Assembly (NCBI RefSeq): GCF_001625215.2 | Contig: NC_030385.2 | Coordinates: 31,583,598-31,647,597, forward strand | From: Daucus carota subsp. sativus | Taxonomy: Eukaryota > Streptophyta > Magnoliopsida > Apiales > Apiaceae | DNA length: 64,000 nucleotides | Direction of reading: 5' to 3' | Part shown: one piece after another, positions 53,210 to 64,000 of the stretch | How the letters are laid out: each line of letters starts with the position of its first letter | Numbering within the stretch: position 1 is the first letter of the stretch | The notes under the pieces: model-generated | What the model saw: the letters and a program-made list of their open reading frames with translations, nothing else | What the model was told of the DNA's origin: nothing | The model's database searches: none | Translations under genes and position numbers: made by a program

Positions 53210-56200
53210 CTAAATCTTCTTCGGTTTCTGCATAGATGCACGAAGAACATCTTCATCGGGAACCAATGATGGGTCTTTCATCTCGTCCATTATCATGCCA
53301 AAACAACAATTGTTTCGGCTCGAAATCATATTGTATGTGTACAGAATCCGAAGCCTCCTTATCTGAACCTTTTGAGTATACTACAAATGAAAATATGGAA
53401 AGACGTTAGCTTTCGATATGTCAAGCCGAATTATCTTTTAAACTAACAAGTCATTCAGAAGATTACACTCTCAGGTGCAAATTTCGCATCCCAATTCCGT
53501 GATCCTCCTCCAAAGTATGTCTCCATGTGACGCATTGCAAAAACACCACAGTCTATCCCATTTTCTTTTGTTTGCCACCTCATCTTAAGGCGCTGAGGCA
53601 CAAGCTTCGATATATCACCAAACTTGTAATGATTCTGGGTTTGTAGATACTTCACAAAGTGTTTTTGCTGAGAATTTTGAAGACATGATTTCAGTGTGTG
53701 TCTGATTCTTGTAAAACAACATCTAAGAACACAAGAACAAAACAGTTTTAGGAAATTTTACCAGAACAATTAGTGGCTGACCATACAGATTCTTGATTGG
53801 TCGCTCCGAGGCTCTATTATCAAGGATGTCTATAGATGAATTCTTCAAGTTGTAACAGACAACATAGTAATGATTTACATGGTGAACTGGGAAGAAAACC
53901 TGTCAATTATACAACAATGATTTTTTTATCTTTCATAATAGAAGACAAAATTTGATAATGATAAAGACATGAAATATTACCAAATCATAATCATGTATTT
54001 TGGTCTTGTATGTTGCAAAAATATGATCCATGTTCTCTGCAAATGTTGTGAATTTTTTTTTTGTATGGATTCGTCTGTGAACCCATTCAGCGTTCCAACC
54101 TGAACATGTTTTTCTAGTTAAATTTTTACATGTTGATGAAATATAAATAAAAGAACCCGAAGGGAAAAGCGTAAACATACAGTTGTCTCTGTGTAACAGA
54201 ATAGTCGTCTTGGAGACGTTGGAGATCTTAGTTCTTCATAATAATTCAAATAGCAGCACCATACATCCAACGCTGAAGTCATTTTTATCTCACCTTCTTT
54301 CATTGACTGGAAGTCAATTTTATAACACATGATGTTCTGCCACTTGAACAAGACTCGACTGCATGGATAAAATAATAATAAATATCAACTCATACTTGGA
54401 ACCTTTTAATGAATAACACTAAGAACACTTACTTTGGGTACTGTTCATTTTTGTGAAGCCATTCCCAAAGTTCTGTTTCTTCTTTGCTGAAATTCTTTCC
54501 ATTTATATTTGTTATTCGGTCTATGTATGGTGATCTAAAGATATTAGCAATCTTTCTGTCTCTTTCTGGTTTCTGCATTGCAAGGCCAGGAACTCTACTC
54601 GAATCTGGATTTGGCTCTTGATTTTTGAACTCTTCTCCTAAGTCAAAGGTTGGGATTGTTGCATCCAAATTAACTTTAAAAAAGCGCCCATCACCTGGTG
54701 TCTTTAGATCGTTTGACAAACATTTCTCTTGTATACTTAGGAACTTTGATTGTGATTCCATACTCCTGAAGAGTTCTGACTTGTTTTCTTCGACCATGTC
54801 GTTCGTGGTAACCAAATTATCAGGACACACAGACTTCTTTGTAGTAAAATTGATGAGACCATCACCAGCATCAACCTTTTCATTCGATGAACCAGTATTT
54901 TCACGTCTCATACTCACATAGTTGAGAACTGAATTATTGAACAGAGTTTTATAGTTCTGTATATTCAGCTCCTTCTCAACAAACTCGTTTGCTTTGACTA
55001 TTAGATCAACAAATCTTTTCTGCAGCCCATCAACAAGATTATTGTTACTGAACAATTCTTTAGAAGACAAGAGATACATTATACACTTCCTTTGAATATT
55101 CTCGTATCCAACAATTGAATCTTCCAGTTCACTGAGGACATACTCAGGCACCTAGAAAAAAGAAACTTTACATAGTTATTCCCTGACCCTTTTACAAATG
55201 TATGATATTGTTATATTCGATTTTATCTTGTGCTTGAATTTTACCTTTTTCCCAAGAATTTTTTGTTCTCCTATTGATTGAACAAAGTTTCCTGTCAGAG
55301 TAACGCCAGCATCTTTCTGTATAAATATTACACAAAAAATTAATATCACATTGTGTCATCATGTAAAAATAAATAAATTATAACAGTGTGTGATTACCTC
55401 GTAATGTGCTTCACTAAGTTTTCCATCAGTTAATATTTCAAACTGGTTTAAATCTTTTCCAGCCTGTGATACGTTTGGAACACTGTTAAAAGAACCATGT
55501 TCATCATTCCTATCACATTGTACCTCGTCGTCATCCGATGATGCTGCTGAAACAATGTTCCATGTGTTGTCCTATTCATAAAATTTAAACATTTTTTATA
55601 TAATAACACATATTAATTCCTATAATATATTCAGATCAGTAAAACTGGTGTGCTAATAAAAACACCTCATAGCTGCTCTCATCATCCGAATGCTTGCTTC
55701 TCAGTGGTAACGCAACACGTCCATTGAAAAATGTCTTGAGGCTGCCTGTTGCGAGTTCTGAAATCTGTCTGTCAAGTATGAGGGAATCTGACCATCCTAC
55801 AAAAGTTGGTTTTTTACGCCTGACTTGACGTTTCCCATTTACAACTCGATCAACATAGAGATACTGTAAAAAAATAACAAATTACACGAAGTTCACAGTT
55901 TTGAATAAAAAGGATAATTAATTATTTCAGAATCAGAATTTTTATCATTAAAAAAGATTGAAAAAGATCTATGAGAAAAACTTACAACAAGCATTGGGAT
56001 AGACCCAGTGAAGTACTTGCTGTCTGGTTTTTCACTCCATGCCAGAATTGCATTTCTTAGGTTCTCAATCAAATAATCACACCAATTATAGCTGCTGCAA
56101 TTATCTAGATTGCCGGAAAAACCTAGTATGTTTTGCTTAACATAAGGATTTGTTGGTCCTTCAATAAGAACATTATACATCAACACCAGAAAATTCAGCT

Positions 56201-57294
56201 TAAACAATCTATCAGCTTCATTGGAATTTTTTATTGCATCGCAGACCATGTTCGCTGTCACTTTCCATCCATCCTTTACAAGTTCCTTAAACTGATCTCT
56301 CCATCTGTCCTCAATATGTGTACTACGTATTATTTGTACGTTCACCACCGAGAGGTAACCCAAGTACTTCATTTACATCTTCTTGTGTTATTGGTATAGT
56401 AATGTTACCGAACACCAGAGATGTTAAATTCACATCAAAACAAGAAGCCAAATCATAACATAATGCTTGTGGATACTGGTTCATTCTGAATGAAAGCAAA
56501 GAAGCAAAACCTGTGTTCTTGACCCATTTTTTTGGATCGGAGAAAGAGACCTGACAGCATCAACAAGAACTTTAGGCTGATACCTTACTAGTAACCAGTG
56601 TTCAAAATCTTTTTTGTTCCTTTTCCTCGTTCTAACAGTGATCATTGCAGATTTTTTTATTTGGTGTTTAGGAACCTAGAGAACAATACCAAAAAAAATA
56701 TATTTAAAATGTGAATCATATTCCTCAAAAACAAATAATTAATATATAGAAACTAGTACCTCAACAATTTTCCCCACTTCAACATATGTTTTTTCTTTCA
56801 TCACGTATTCCTGAAACTGTTCACCAACCAATCCATCTTTACATAATTCTTTTTGGTTCGAATATACTGGAATCAACTGTTTTTCCAATGAAGTGGATTT
56901 CAGTTGTGCGACTTCTTCTAGAGGTGTTACGATCCTAACTCTCTTTTTCGAAGGTGTAACACTGCTATTGACGTTGACAGGAATAGAAGTTTCATTATTC
57001 GCATTATTCTCTGTGTTGTTTCTTGTACGTTTTAGAATTGAACCTAATGAAGCACAAAAATAAGGCTTTTATCAGACTTTTTTTTGATTTTGAACTGTGG
57101 AAGAATAGATGTTATATCCAAAAAAAAAAAGAGATGCAACCTGAGAGAGAAAGTTTGTTCCCTTTAGATGGTGTGAATGCTGGTACCCGATTAACATTGT
57201 TGACTATAGTTGATAGAACTTCACGAGTTGCCGGGTATGGAGTTCCTCTAAATACCGGTGTCCTATGTACATTTTCTTTGTCATCGTTCACCAT
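53210..57294 (-). pseudogene. Ulp1-like copy B, disrupted by three single-base indels
   Basis: Twelve exons are recognisable on the minus strand: 57294-57141, 57043-56760, 56675-55986, 55863-55666, 55571-55398, 55316-55245, 55151-54433, 54358-54181, 54099-53981, 53899-53762, 53667-53467 and 53380-53210. Exons 8, 10 and 11 have exactly the lengths of exons 6, 8 and 9 of copy A (178, 138 and 201). A basic N-terminal extension (exons 1-2) precedes the plant-specific domain (exon 3), a long charged middle and a C-terminal protease fold that keeps His (VNHYYV), Asp (DILDNR), Gln and Cys (IDCGVF). Exon 3 lacks one base in an A7 run (56527-56533) and regains frame with an extra base near 56320-56345. 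Exon 9 lacks one base in an A10 run (54053-54062), leaving the catalytic exons out of frame. Either true decay or homopolymer sequence errors. Confidence 0.8.
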
Positions 57295-58466
57295 CTTCAA
57301 AAACTGGAAAAAAAAAAAAGAAGAAGAAATTACAGTAAAAGCACGTATAATATATTCTGGAAAATAGTTTTGATGCGAGGTAAACAAATACGACCTAATC
57401 AGCGCCACCAAACAGAGTTTTGGCCAAGTATTAGAGAAAACGTATCTTTGATTGTCTGAACAACGATGAAGAAATGAGAATAATTTTTTTTTCAAAATAT
57501 GAGTTACGGATGAAATCAATTAAGCGTTCTGAATATTACTAACAACCTTGATTAAAGGAGTGACATAAGGTTAGTTTGAATTTTTGTGTCATATTTATTA
57601 TGCATGCATCCTTATTTATAGCATGTTCTATTTTTTAAAATTTAGAACGTACACCTTGTGTTTAATAGACAATATCTTTTTGATACATTTTATGTTTCAA
57701 AAAAAAATGGAGTATTCTAAGGGAAATCAGTTAAAATATTCTCTAATAACACCAGAACAACTATTAGAGGAAACATGTTATTAGCTTGTATGTAGAATAA
57801 TATTATTTTTCTGATTGATAAAGTAATGGAAAGAGATGTATCCTTTTTTTGAACACTGTTTGGAACTCAAATAAATTTGAATTGTCTTAACACACATTTG
57901 TTCTCTGTATATAATGGGAAATTTTTATGTTATTTGTATGTGAAAAAAAATCAAGTTTTTTTGCTTTGTCTTTAATTTAAAAATCTTACTATTATGAGTT
58001 AGAACACTAATGAATATCGGTTACGTAACGTAAATTACCCAGAAATTTAATATTAAAAATTTTCGAAGCAATTATTTTTTTTCACAAAAACGTCACTATA
58101 TGTATTTGAGGTATGATATAAGGAAATGATGGAGACATAAACGAGATTTAATAAAAAATATTTAATTTGAGAGAATTACTATTAAAAATTAATGAATATA
58201 TTTAGTTATAGATTTTTATCATGGAATATGCTGTAAAAAGACTTCCTTGTGGATAGAACCTGACTTCTTGTGTGGTCGTTTTAATGTAATCGACTTATCA
58301 AAGAGTTCACAACACCAATCTAAAGAGATTCATATTACACGTCGAGTACAAGATCAAATTAAAAATGCAAAAGTCTACTGAAAATTAAATTAATCAAAAA
58401 TTATTGATAAAGACAAATAATTAGTCATTTACCTTTTTTGAAAATATGGGACTATTTCTTAGAACT

Positions 58467-59559
58467 AACCAAAACAAATTTTTTTTTATTTACATAATAT
58501 CTTAGATTTTTATAAAAAATGTTAGATCTTTATAATTTAACCATAATTTCTTTATTTATTTTTAAGAAAAATTCAAAATCCTAATAATTTTTCATATTAT
58601 TGAGATTGAAATTATGTACTGTTAATGATTATACTATTATGTTGTATAGTATTTTTCATAATATTTCAAATTTTGGTAGAAAAACTAGTAATCTTCGTTA
58701 TCATACCACAGTCTTGTAGTCTTTTTTCAATGCATTACAAACTTTTTTTTTATTAGGACTGTAATTCAGAAAGATGACATTAATACTCCTCGAAGGGGAA
58801 AAAAAAACCGAAATCAATGTTGTGTTCTACTTAGTTTTTTCAAACAAGTCGAATACATATGCAAATGTTTAATGAAAATTAAATCTTGAAAAAGGAAAAG
58901 TTTTAGTCAATTTTTATTTCCCTAAAACAAATCAAATCACAAATTTTTATTTTCATAATATCTTAGATCTTTATAATTTCCTATACTATTTTAATTACTT
59001 TTTAATAAATACTAAAAATCGTAATAATTTTACTCAAAAATTGAACTTAGGCATTGTTAACGATTATTTTTTTTTATGTTGTATAGTGTTTTCATAATAT
59101 TAAAAAATTTTAGGAGTCATTCTAGTAATCTTCCTTACCATATACTCCCTCTGTTTTTTAATATATGACGTTTGACTTTTTGGCACACACTTTTAAGTGC
59201 TTTGACCGGATAGTTAAAAATATTATTTTTGAATTTTTCTTTTTCTGAATAAAAATATACAATCAAAATTTTAATTCACAAAAAAATCAATCAAAAATAA
59301 TGATTTCTACTATCCGGTCAACCCACCTAAAGTTACGTGCCCAGGTCAAAAGTGTCATATAAAAAAAACAGAGGGAGTAACAGTCTTGTATTCTTTTTTA
59401 CAATGCATTGCAAGAGTGATATTTATTAGACCTGTTGTTCAAACAGATGACATTCACACTCCTCATTTATTGCTGAATAATGGATACATCGGTACGGTTA
59501 ATAGTGGAAAAAAAAAACGAATTCAGTTTTGTGTTCTACTTTATTTCTTACAAGTTGTG
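58467..59559. repeat. Tandem duplication upstream of copy C
   Basis: Unit 1 (58467-58851) and unit 2 (58921-59559) share 'cataatatcttagat', 'ttatgttgtatagt', 'acagtcttgta', 'caatgcatt' and 'tgtgttctactt' in the same order. Unit 2 is longer because it carries the MITE at 59145-59377. Without it both units are about 385-405 bases. Confidence 0.88.
59145..59377. mobile_element. Stowaway-like MITE inserted in the second duplicate unit
   Basis: The inverted ends are CTCCCTCTGTTTTTTAATAT and the complement of ATAAAAAAAACAGAGGGAG, flanked by TA (59143-59144 and 59378-59379). The duplicate unit at about 58705-58715 shows the uninterrupted site. Confidence 0.92.
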
Positions 59560-59625
59560 TTGTCTTTCTTAGAATCCCTAAAAGAACTTTACCAAACCTG
59601 ACCAAAGCATAGTTGGGAGCAAAAA

Positions 59626-62600
59626 ATGGCGAGGAACTTGCGTTCGTCCAAGGCTATTGATATAGGTATAATATCATCCCAATCTAATATTCTACTTAGA
59701 TTAGGGTTTATTCTTTGTATATCTTACTAGTTTCGATCTGTTTCAGCTTGTCCATTTGACCCAGAGAAGCTTAATGATGATCAAGCTGAGCAATATTTAA
59801 GGTAACGAGCTTATAATGTTTACACCACCAATCCATTACTCTAACAAAAGTTCTCACATTCTTCAAATTTGTTCATTATTTATAGGCGTTTATGGATATT
59901 AATGGGGAAAGAGAAAGCAAAACACTGTCTGTATATAGATCCCCTTGTCATCAAAGATTACTATGACAACAGAAAGGGCAGGGATAAAGTGTTAAGTTGT
60001 ATGCTAAAAAATAAGTTTTTTGAGAAGAGATACATTTTCTTCCCAATATGCTTGTGGTAAAGCTGAAATATTTATTCTAATTGACAATGATTATTTAGTA
60101 CTCTGTATTTTATAAGAAATTCGTAAAATGTATGGATTTTCAGGAATCACTGGGTTTTAATGGTTTTTTGCAACCCGTGTAATGATTTTGAAGTAGAGAT
60201 CGAAAAACCGGCTCTTATTCTCCTAGATTCACTAAAGGATTCTGTGAAAAAAGATGTTATAGAGTTCATCCATGGGTAATGCTTCATTATGATTTTTGTT
60301 GTTTTTTTATATATGGTTTTAATCAGTGTGTGATGTTTGTATCGTGTTTTGGTTTGTTACAATTTAGGATGTTGGTATCTCTTTACAAACTTGCAAATAT
60401 AAACTTTTCTCCGACAACTGTGAAGAACATTCCTGTATTAATCCCAGAGGTATCTTAAATTAACAGATCAGGTCATTTTTATATTTAAAATGAGAAAGAA
60501 ACTAACTGTACCAAAAAATGTTATGCAGGTTCCGAAACAAAATGATGCTAAAAGTTGTGGTTTCTTTGTGTTGTTTTATGCAACCATGTTCTTAAAGATG
60601 TGTCCACCAGTGTTCTGCACGAAAGAGCACTATCCTAGTTTTGTAAGACTTTTATGCATTTACTTTTGTTTTTTCCTATAGCATCGGTTTCCATAACTTA
60701 TTCATGTTATTCTATTTTAGATGACAAAGAATTGGTTTTCTACCAAACAAATCAAGGATTTCCGCAAATCAATTCTCGGCATCTTTTCACACATATGTAT
60801 GGTTTTGGTCTATAAGCAAAAATCATTCCTTTTTTCTGTTTGGAAACCTGTTTCACTGTTTTGATACACAGACTGTTTTTGTCTTGTTGTAGCCATGTTT
60901 GATTGCTCATCAACTGAAGACTATACCATCAAGAAATCCAAAGCAGATGTTGAAATAGACATGGTTATAGAGTCACTTCGTAGCAATTGTCAGTGTCTCA
61001 TAATATTTTTTAATTTTAGTGATTCATTTTTCATTGTTAAATATTTCCTAATTGTTTATACTCCAGTATAAATATTTAACAATATCCTTTTTATGTAGCT
61101 TGTTCTGTTCATTACAATACTGAGGAAACAAGTAAAAAACGGAAGTTGGGGCAAAAAAGTAAAGATCTAGTCGTTGAGGTTTGTAATCAATTTTTGTATA
61201 TGTGTAAAATGAAGTTACCTGTATTGTTTATATACTGACATCAATTAAAAAACAGAAACAGATTCCTGATGTTAAGAAGAAAAAGAAACTTTCAACCGAA
61301 GGTCCTGAGAAAGAAGAGATCGAGCTAGAAGCAGAGAAAAACGCAGATCAAGAACATAAGATCTTGATTAAGATAAGTCCTTCGCTGTTCACCAACTTGG
61401 TTAAGAATTTAACTGAATCTCAAAGAGAATGGGTGATTAGTACAGGTTTTGGATGTATTCTTGATTTCAATCTTACTAGTTATCCAAAATATCTAGGATA
61501 CAGCCTTGTTAACAGTTTTGTTTCTAATGATTGTTCAATTGTATTGGACAAGAGGACAATAAAAATCACTGATAAAGATGTTCATCGTATTCTTGGTCTC
61601 CCACTCGGGACAATCCCTGTACCTTTTGTTAACAGCAAACAACTTTCTAAAGAATGGAGGAAGCAGTTTAAAAACACTGACAAAGCTTTCAGGGTTGGCG
61701 TGAAAGATGTATTGGATGCCATAAAGGATTCTACGAGGGTTGATGTGAATTTCAAGAAAAATTTCATCCTCGTTCTTATCTGTTTTTTAATCCAGCCATC
61801 ATCAAACTCTTACATTAGGCAGAATTTCCTGGGTATTTGTTGTGATCTTGACAAGTGTTTTCAGTATAATTGGTGCCAGCTTGTTGTTAGCTACTTGAAA
61901 GAATCCTCAAAAGTTTGGCTACGGAACACAGAAACAAGGTTCTACACAGGGTCGTTGTCTTTCTTGCTGGTATGTTTGTTACCGTATTAATTTTAAACCA
62001 TTTTATGTTTTTGAAAAAATTTTCGTTAAAAACTCTCTTACATGCAAAAAATTTCCACAGTATTTGTTTCTGGATACCTTCATTGGAAGAAGGGCTTTCC
62101 CAACAATTCCAAGCCCCAGATATGTTTCATGGAACTGCTACAATTTGGATGTTCTTGAGGAAATCATGATTCAAAAAAATTGCATACAAAATGGGGAGCT
62201 GAGTATTCCTGAGATTGACTATTCTGCACTGCAAGGCTGCCAGAGAAAGGTCTTAGAATAAATTATTATATAATGTTTTTGTATTGGTTAATAAACGTCT
62301 CTTTAATTTTTTTTACGTTATATTTAAACTCATCACGAAAACACTTTTTCTGAATCTCTGCAGTGCTTGACTGATCCCATCGAGCATGAAGATGATGACA
62401 GTAGCATCATACCAGAGGTGAAAAACGTTTGTTACCGCATGTACTCTCAAAATAATTTCAAGGACATATTTTTTTTTATATTTTTTTGCCTTATACTTAT
62501 ATGAATGTTATTTTTTTCAAACATCTGTCTTTATTTTCTATTTTTAAGAAGGACAAAGAAATTAATTCTTCTTCAAGGGAGCATTTGGGTGAACCAGAGA

Positions 62601-63168
62601 TGGACAATATCACAAAGGTTTTTGTCCATAAACTATTATTGTCACAAATACGGTTATCATCTTTTTTTAGATGACTCCATTGCTCTAATTTTCAGGACCC
62701 AAGTGTCAAGGACACTGTTGAGAACAAGTGCGAAGCAAGTTCTGAAAGACATAATCATCAGGTTCCTACTAGATAATTCACTTATGTCCTTTCCGAAAAA
62801 TTCTCAACACTGCCTTATTTCTGTACAATAAAAAATTCTCAACACTGCAATATTTCAACTTGTAGTATTGCTAAATAATCTTTAAAACACTATTAAAAGA
62901 TAACATTGAATGTGATATAACTAAAAATGGTAAGTATAGGTAATCAATGTTTTATTTGGATTATTAATCAACTTTCAAATTTGATTTGTTTTATATACAG
63001 GGGAATCTAATTGTGTTGGAATCTCTGTTAGAGTCATACAAGAGACTTCAACAAACGTTCATGCTACAGATGTCATGTCTAAAGAATGAAATGATAGAAG
63101 ACGAAAATGTTGAACGTATAAGGAGAGCTTTCATCAACATGAATGACACTGCAAATATGTCACTGTAA
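59626..63168 (+). CDS. Ulp1-like protease copy C: N-terminal C48 protease + plant-specific domain (reversed order)
   Basis: Fifteen exons give 701 aa: 59626-59665, 59747-59801, 59886-60056, 60144-60275, 60368-60449, 60529-60642, 60721-60796, 60893-60988, 61099-61178, 61256-61969, 62061-62249, 62364-62417, 62549-62617, 62696-62761 and 63001-63168. All introns are GT-AG and in phase. Residues ~15-240 form a Ulp1/C48 fold with His91 (WNHWVLMV), Asp117 (LILLDS), Gln164 and Cys170 (KSCGFF), closer to ordinary ESD4/SENP-type proteases than to the protease half of A and B. A Lys-rich linker with two likely nuclear signals (SKKRKLGQK, KKKKKL) follows. Residues ~318-583 are the plant-specific domain of A and B (STGFGCILDF, DVHRILGLPLG, YNWCQLVV). 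A charged tail and a possible coiled coil (~647-701) end the protein. Confidence 0.87.
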
Positions 63169-64000
63169 TAGATCAGTTTTTCTCTTATCATCAAAATTTG
63201 GCGTGGAATGTGAAGGAGTGTATTGATGTTATTAATCTGGCCTATCGATATGAACAGGCATTATTTCTTTTGGTTTTTTATTAACCAAATCGAATTACAA
63301 GATGGTTCTGTGTTGCAGGGACGGCCAAAAATCAGATTGCCCCTTTTTGAAGTCATTTTACTCGTCAAATGTTGTTATTTTTAGTTTGTTTGTTCAAGAA
63401 CAACACGCTGATGAATTTACTGAACACCCAGAAGAATATTTGTATAAGGAAAAAACGATATAATGTTGTTTTTTAACATTTTTGAATGTGTTTTTGTATT
63501 GGATATAAGTGATTTTTGAATCTTTGTATAATTGATTTTTGTTAGATGTTCTTCGAGGCTTTTATAGAGATAAAAAAAAACTGACTATTGGACTACCCCC
63601 AGGATTTGCCCACAACTTTCTCCACGCATTTAATACATGCATGTATTGGGTTGTTTTTTTTTTTTTAAAATGTTGCACTATTCATTTTAATTTTTTTACT
63701 AATTATAACTCATTTTTATCACAAATAATGAATACAAAAAGTCTATTTTTTTAAATTAGGAGTATCTTTGAAATAGATTTACATCAGAATACGTAAGAGA
63801 ACACTAGAGTAAAATCAAACTGACAAGATTTTAAGACCATTCTGGGTTTTTTCCTATATAGAAGTTATTATGGCTACAATGCCTACAGCCTCTATTTTAT
63901 TCTCTTATTTGAAATGTATCTTGTGATAGTCCATTATAATACTAAATACTTACCATATAATAAATAAAGAAGATCAAAAGTCAATTCTAAATTTATCTTT
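63169..64000. other. 3' flank of copy C to window end
   Basis: AT-rich. A short stretch at about 63320-63465 containing 'tgttgcagggacggccaaaa' is less AT-rich but encodes nothing recognisable. No gene seen up to the edge. Confidence 0.5.

Larger units (their letters stand above)
57295..59625. other. Intergenic region between divergent copies B and C
   Basis: AT-rich, with no gene recognised. The right half holds a tandem duplication (58467-58851 and 58921-59559), the second unit interrupted by a Stowaway MITE. The promoters of the two divergent genes must lie here. Confidence 0.6.

Noticed and set aside
54625-54921. 98-codon plus-strand frame
   Set aside because: It is antisense to exon 7 of Ulp1-like copy B and resembles nothing.
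57023-57367. 114-codon plus-strand frame
   Set aside because: It is antisense to the first two exons of copy B and includes an A-run; no family features.

Overview
The window is AT-rich nuclear DNA of a flowering plant, most likely a eudicot. Nearly every gene has many GT-AG introns. One gene encodes a plastid-type fatty-acid enzyme, and the spaces between genes are full of plant-type short inverted-repeat transposons. I cannot fix the species. All exon coordinates were read by hand from splice signals, reading phase and family similarity.

Left part (1-31 kb) is mostly single-copy genes. In order: a membrane RING-finger protein of the RNFT type (+, 1230-5899); plastid beta-ketoacyl-ACP synthase III, KASIII (+, 7578-14228); a zinc-binding-dehydrogenase/quinone oxidoreductase-like gene (-, 16026-18934); a 5'-truncated patatin-like fragment (-, 20528-21345); a solo LTR with a perfect 5-bp target duplication (21933-23110); a rearranged, intron-bearing pseudogene of the oxidoreductase (-, 23347-23808); a C2-domain protein whose only intron appears to be GC-AG (-, 24434-25595); and a plastid-type GNAT acetyltransferase (-, 26075-28237). 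KASIII and the oxidoreductase converge.

Middle part (32-42 kb) is a tandem duplication of a conserved plant WD40-like gene. The downstream copy is complete (38204-42060, 477 aa). The upstream copy keeps the seven later exons open but lacks exon 1 and any start codon (32772-36094). From 42 to 49.8 kb there is no large gene, only repeats: minisatellites, a 1-kb foldback element, a chain of inverted-repeat elements abutting (TA)n tracts, and a possible small cysteine-rich secreted peptide gene (45810-46001).

Right part (49.8-63.2 kb) is the most unusual. Three relatives combine a Ulp1/C48-type cysteine protease domain with a plant-specific domain reminiscent of the plant-mobile-domain/DUF1985-like regions found beside transposon-associated Ulp1 genes. 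Copy A (+, 49832-52607) is intact with the protease at the C-terminus. Copy B (-, 53210-57294) has the same order and an N-terminal extension but carries three single-base indels. Copy C (+, 59626-63168) is intact and has the reverse order, with the protease at the N-terminus. All three retain the His/Asp/Gln/Cys residues. The resemblance to Mutator-associated Ulp1-like (Kaonashi-type) genes is an inference.

Mobile DNA is dense and unusually datable: five Stowaway-like MITEs, one Tourist-like MITE, two hAT-type MITEs of one family with perfect 8-bp target duplications (one nested inside an older element), a Mutator-type MITE with a 9-bp duplication, and a filled/empty insertion-site pair within a tandem duplication upstream of copy C.
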